Assembly: GCA_009691905.1 (NCBI GenBank)
Contig: SIAF01000010.1
Location: 1 to 35,398 of the forward strand
Length of the DNA stretch: 35,398 bases
Reading direction: 5' to 3'
Origin: Planctomycetaceae bacterium
GTDB lineage: Bacteria; Planctomycetota; Planctomycetia; Planctomycetales; Planctomycetaceae
Shown here: in pieces, positions 35,301 to 35,398 of the stretch
Layout: every line of letters begins with the position of its first letter
Numbering within the stretch: position 1 is the stretch's first letter
The notes under the pieces: generated by a model
Told to the model about the DNA's origin: nothing
The model's database searches: none
Seen by the model: the letters and a program-made list of their open reading frames with translations, nothing else
Position numbers and translations under genes: made by a program

Positions 35301-35350
35301 GCGTTGAATCCTTTGAAGAAAATCCCGCCGTCCGCCGCTAAGTGGTCCCG

Positions 35351-35398
35351 CAAAGGACGCTATGCGGCGCCGCATGCGAAGCGACCTTTCAGGGGGCT
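35351..35398 (+). repeat. Dispersed repeat, copy C (cut by the window end)
   Basis: The copy starts CAAAGGACGCTATGCGGCG, holds the palindrome ATGCGGCGCCGCAT, and ends in TTTCAGGGGGCT at the last base. It is in the same orientation as copy A and inverted relative to copy B. It lies just upstream of the NHL-repeat gene. Confidence 0.8.

Overview
The window looks like a piece of a planctomycete chromosome. It is GC-rich and holds several families typical of that phylum: a DUF1501 protein, a DUF1571 protein, formylglycine sulfatases, a DUF1080 protein, an NHL-repeat protein coupled to a sulfatase, and a four-helix-bundle (23S rRNA IVS-type) protein. Short hairpin repeats lie between many genes. 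I found no rRNA, tRNA, CRISPR array or intact transposase.

Layout: bases 1-9,400 hold mainly secreted or envelope genes: DUF1501, ferrochelatase, DUF1571, a sulfatase with a propeller-like partner, and a DUF1080 gene coupled to what appears to be the stump of a TIM-barrel sugar isomerase. Bases 9,400-16,130 hold a membrane protein, oligoendopeptidase F, a four-helix-bundle protein between GTACT-rich repeats, a lysine-tailed protein with a possible RNA polymerase alpha-CTD-like domain, Ada, a TonB-like anchored protein and an ATP-grasp protein. Bases 16,130-20,870 look like accessory DNA: hairpin repeats, a DUF104/PIN toxin-antitoxin pair, and a DUF4062-NB-ARC-TPR STAND protein followed by a 40-nt inverted repeat. 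Bases 20,870-26,474 run in one direction: a large envelope protein, an ABC ATPase, a HAD-like protein lacking its usual catalytic Asp, a FabZ-like dehydratase and TrmB. Bases 26,600-35,398 hold a small membrane protein with a doubtful or frameshifted start, an ankyrin protein, a membrane alkaline-phosphatase-superfamily enzyme, a serine beta-lactamase-family hydrolase, and an NHL-repeat/sulfatase operon lying between inverted copies of a dispersed repeat.

The best candidate for a less described system is 16,801-20,480. The STAND protein has the build of a sensor-switch-effector defence protein, sits beside a toxin-antitoxin pair, carries very similar 126-bp TPR repeats, and has members of one dispersed repeat family on both sides. 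Other points worth checking are the pseudo-HAD protein, the truncated isomerase, the likely frameshift at 27,200 and the alpha-CTD-like protein. All assignments come from reading the sequence; no database search was run.
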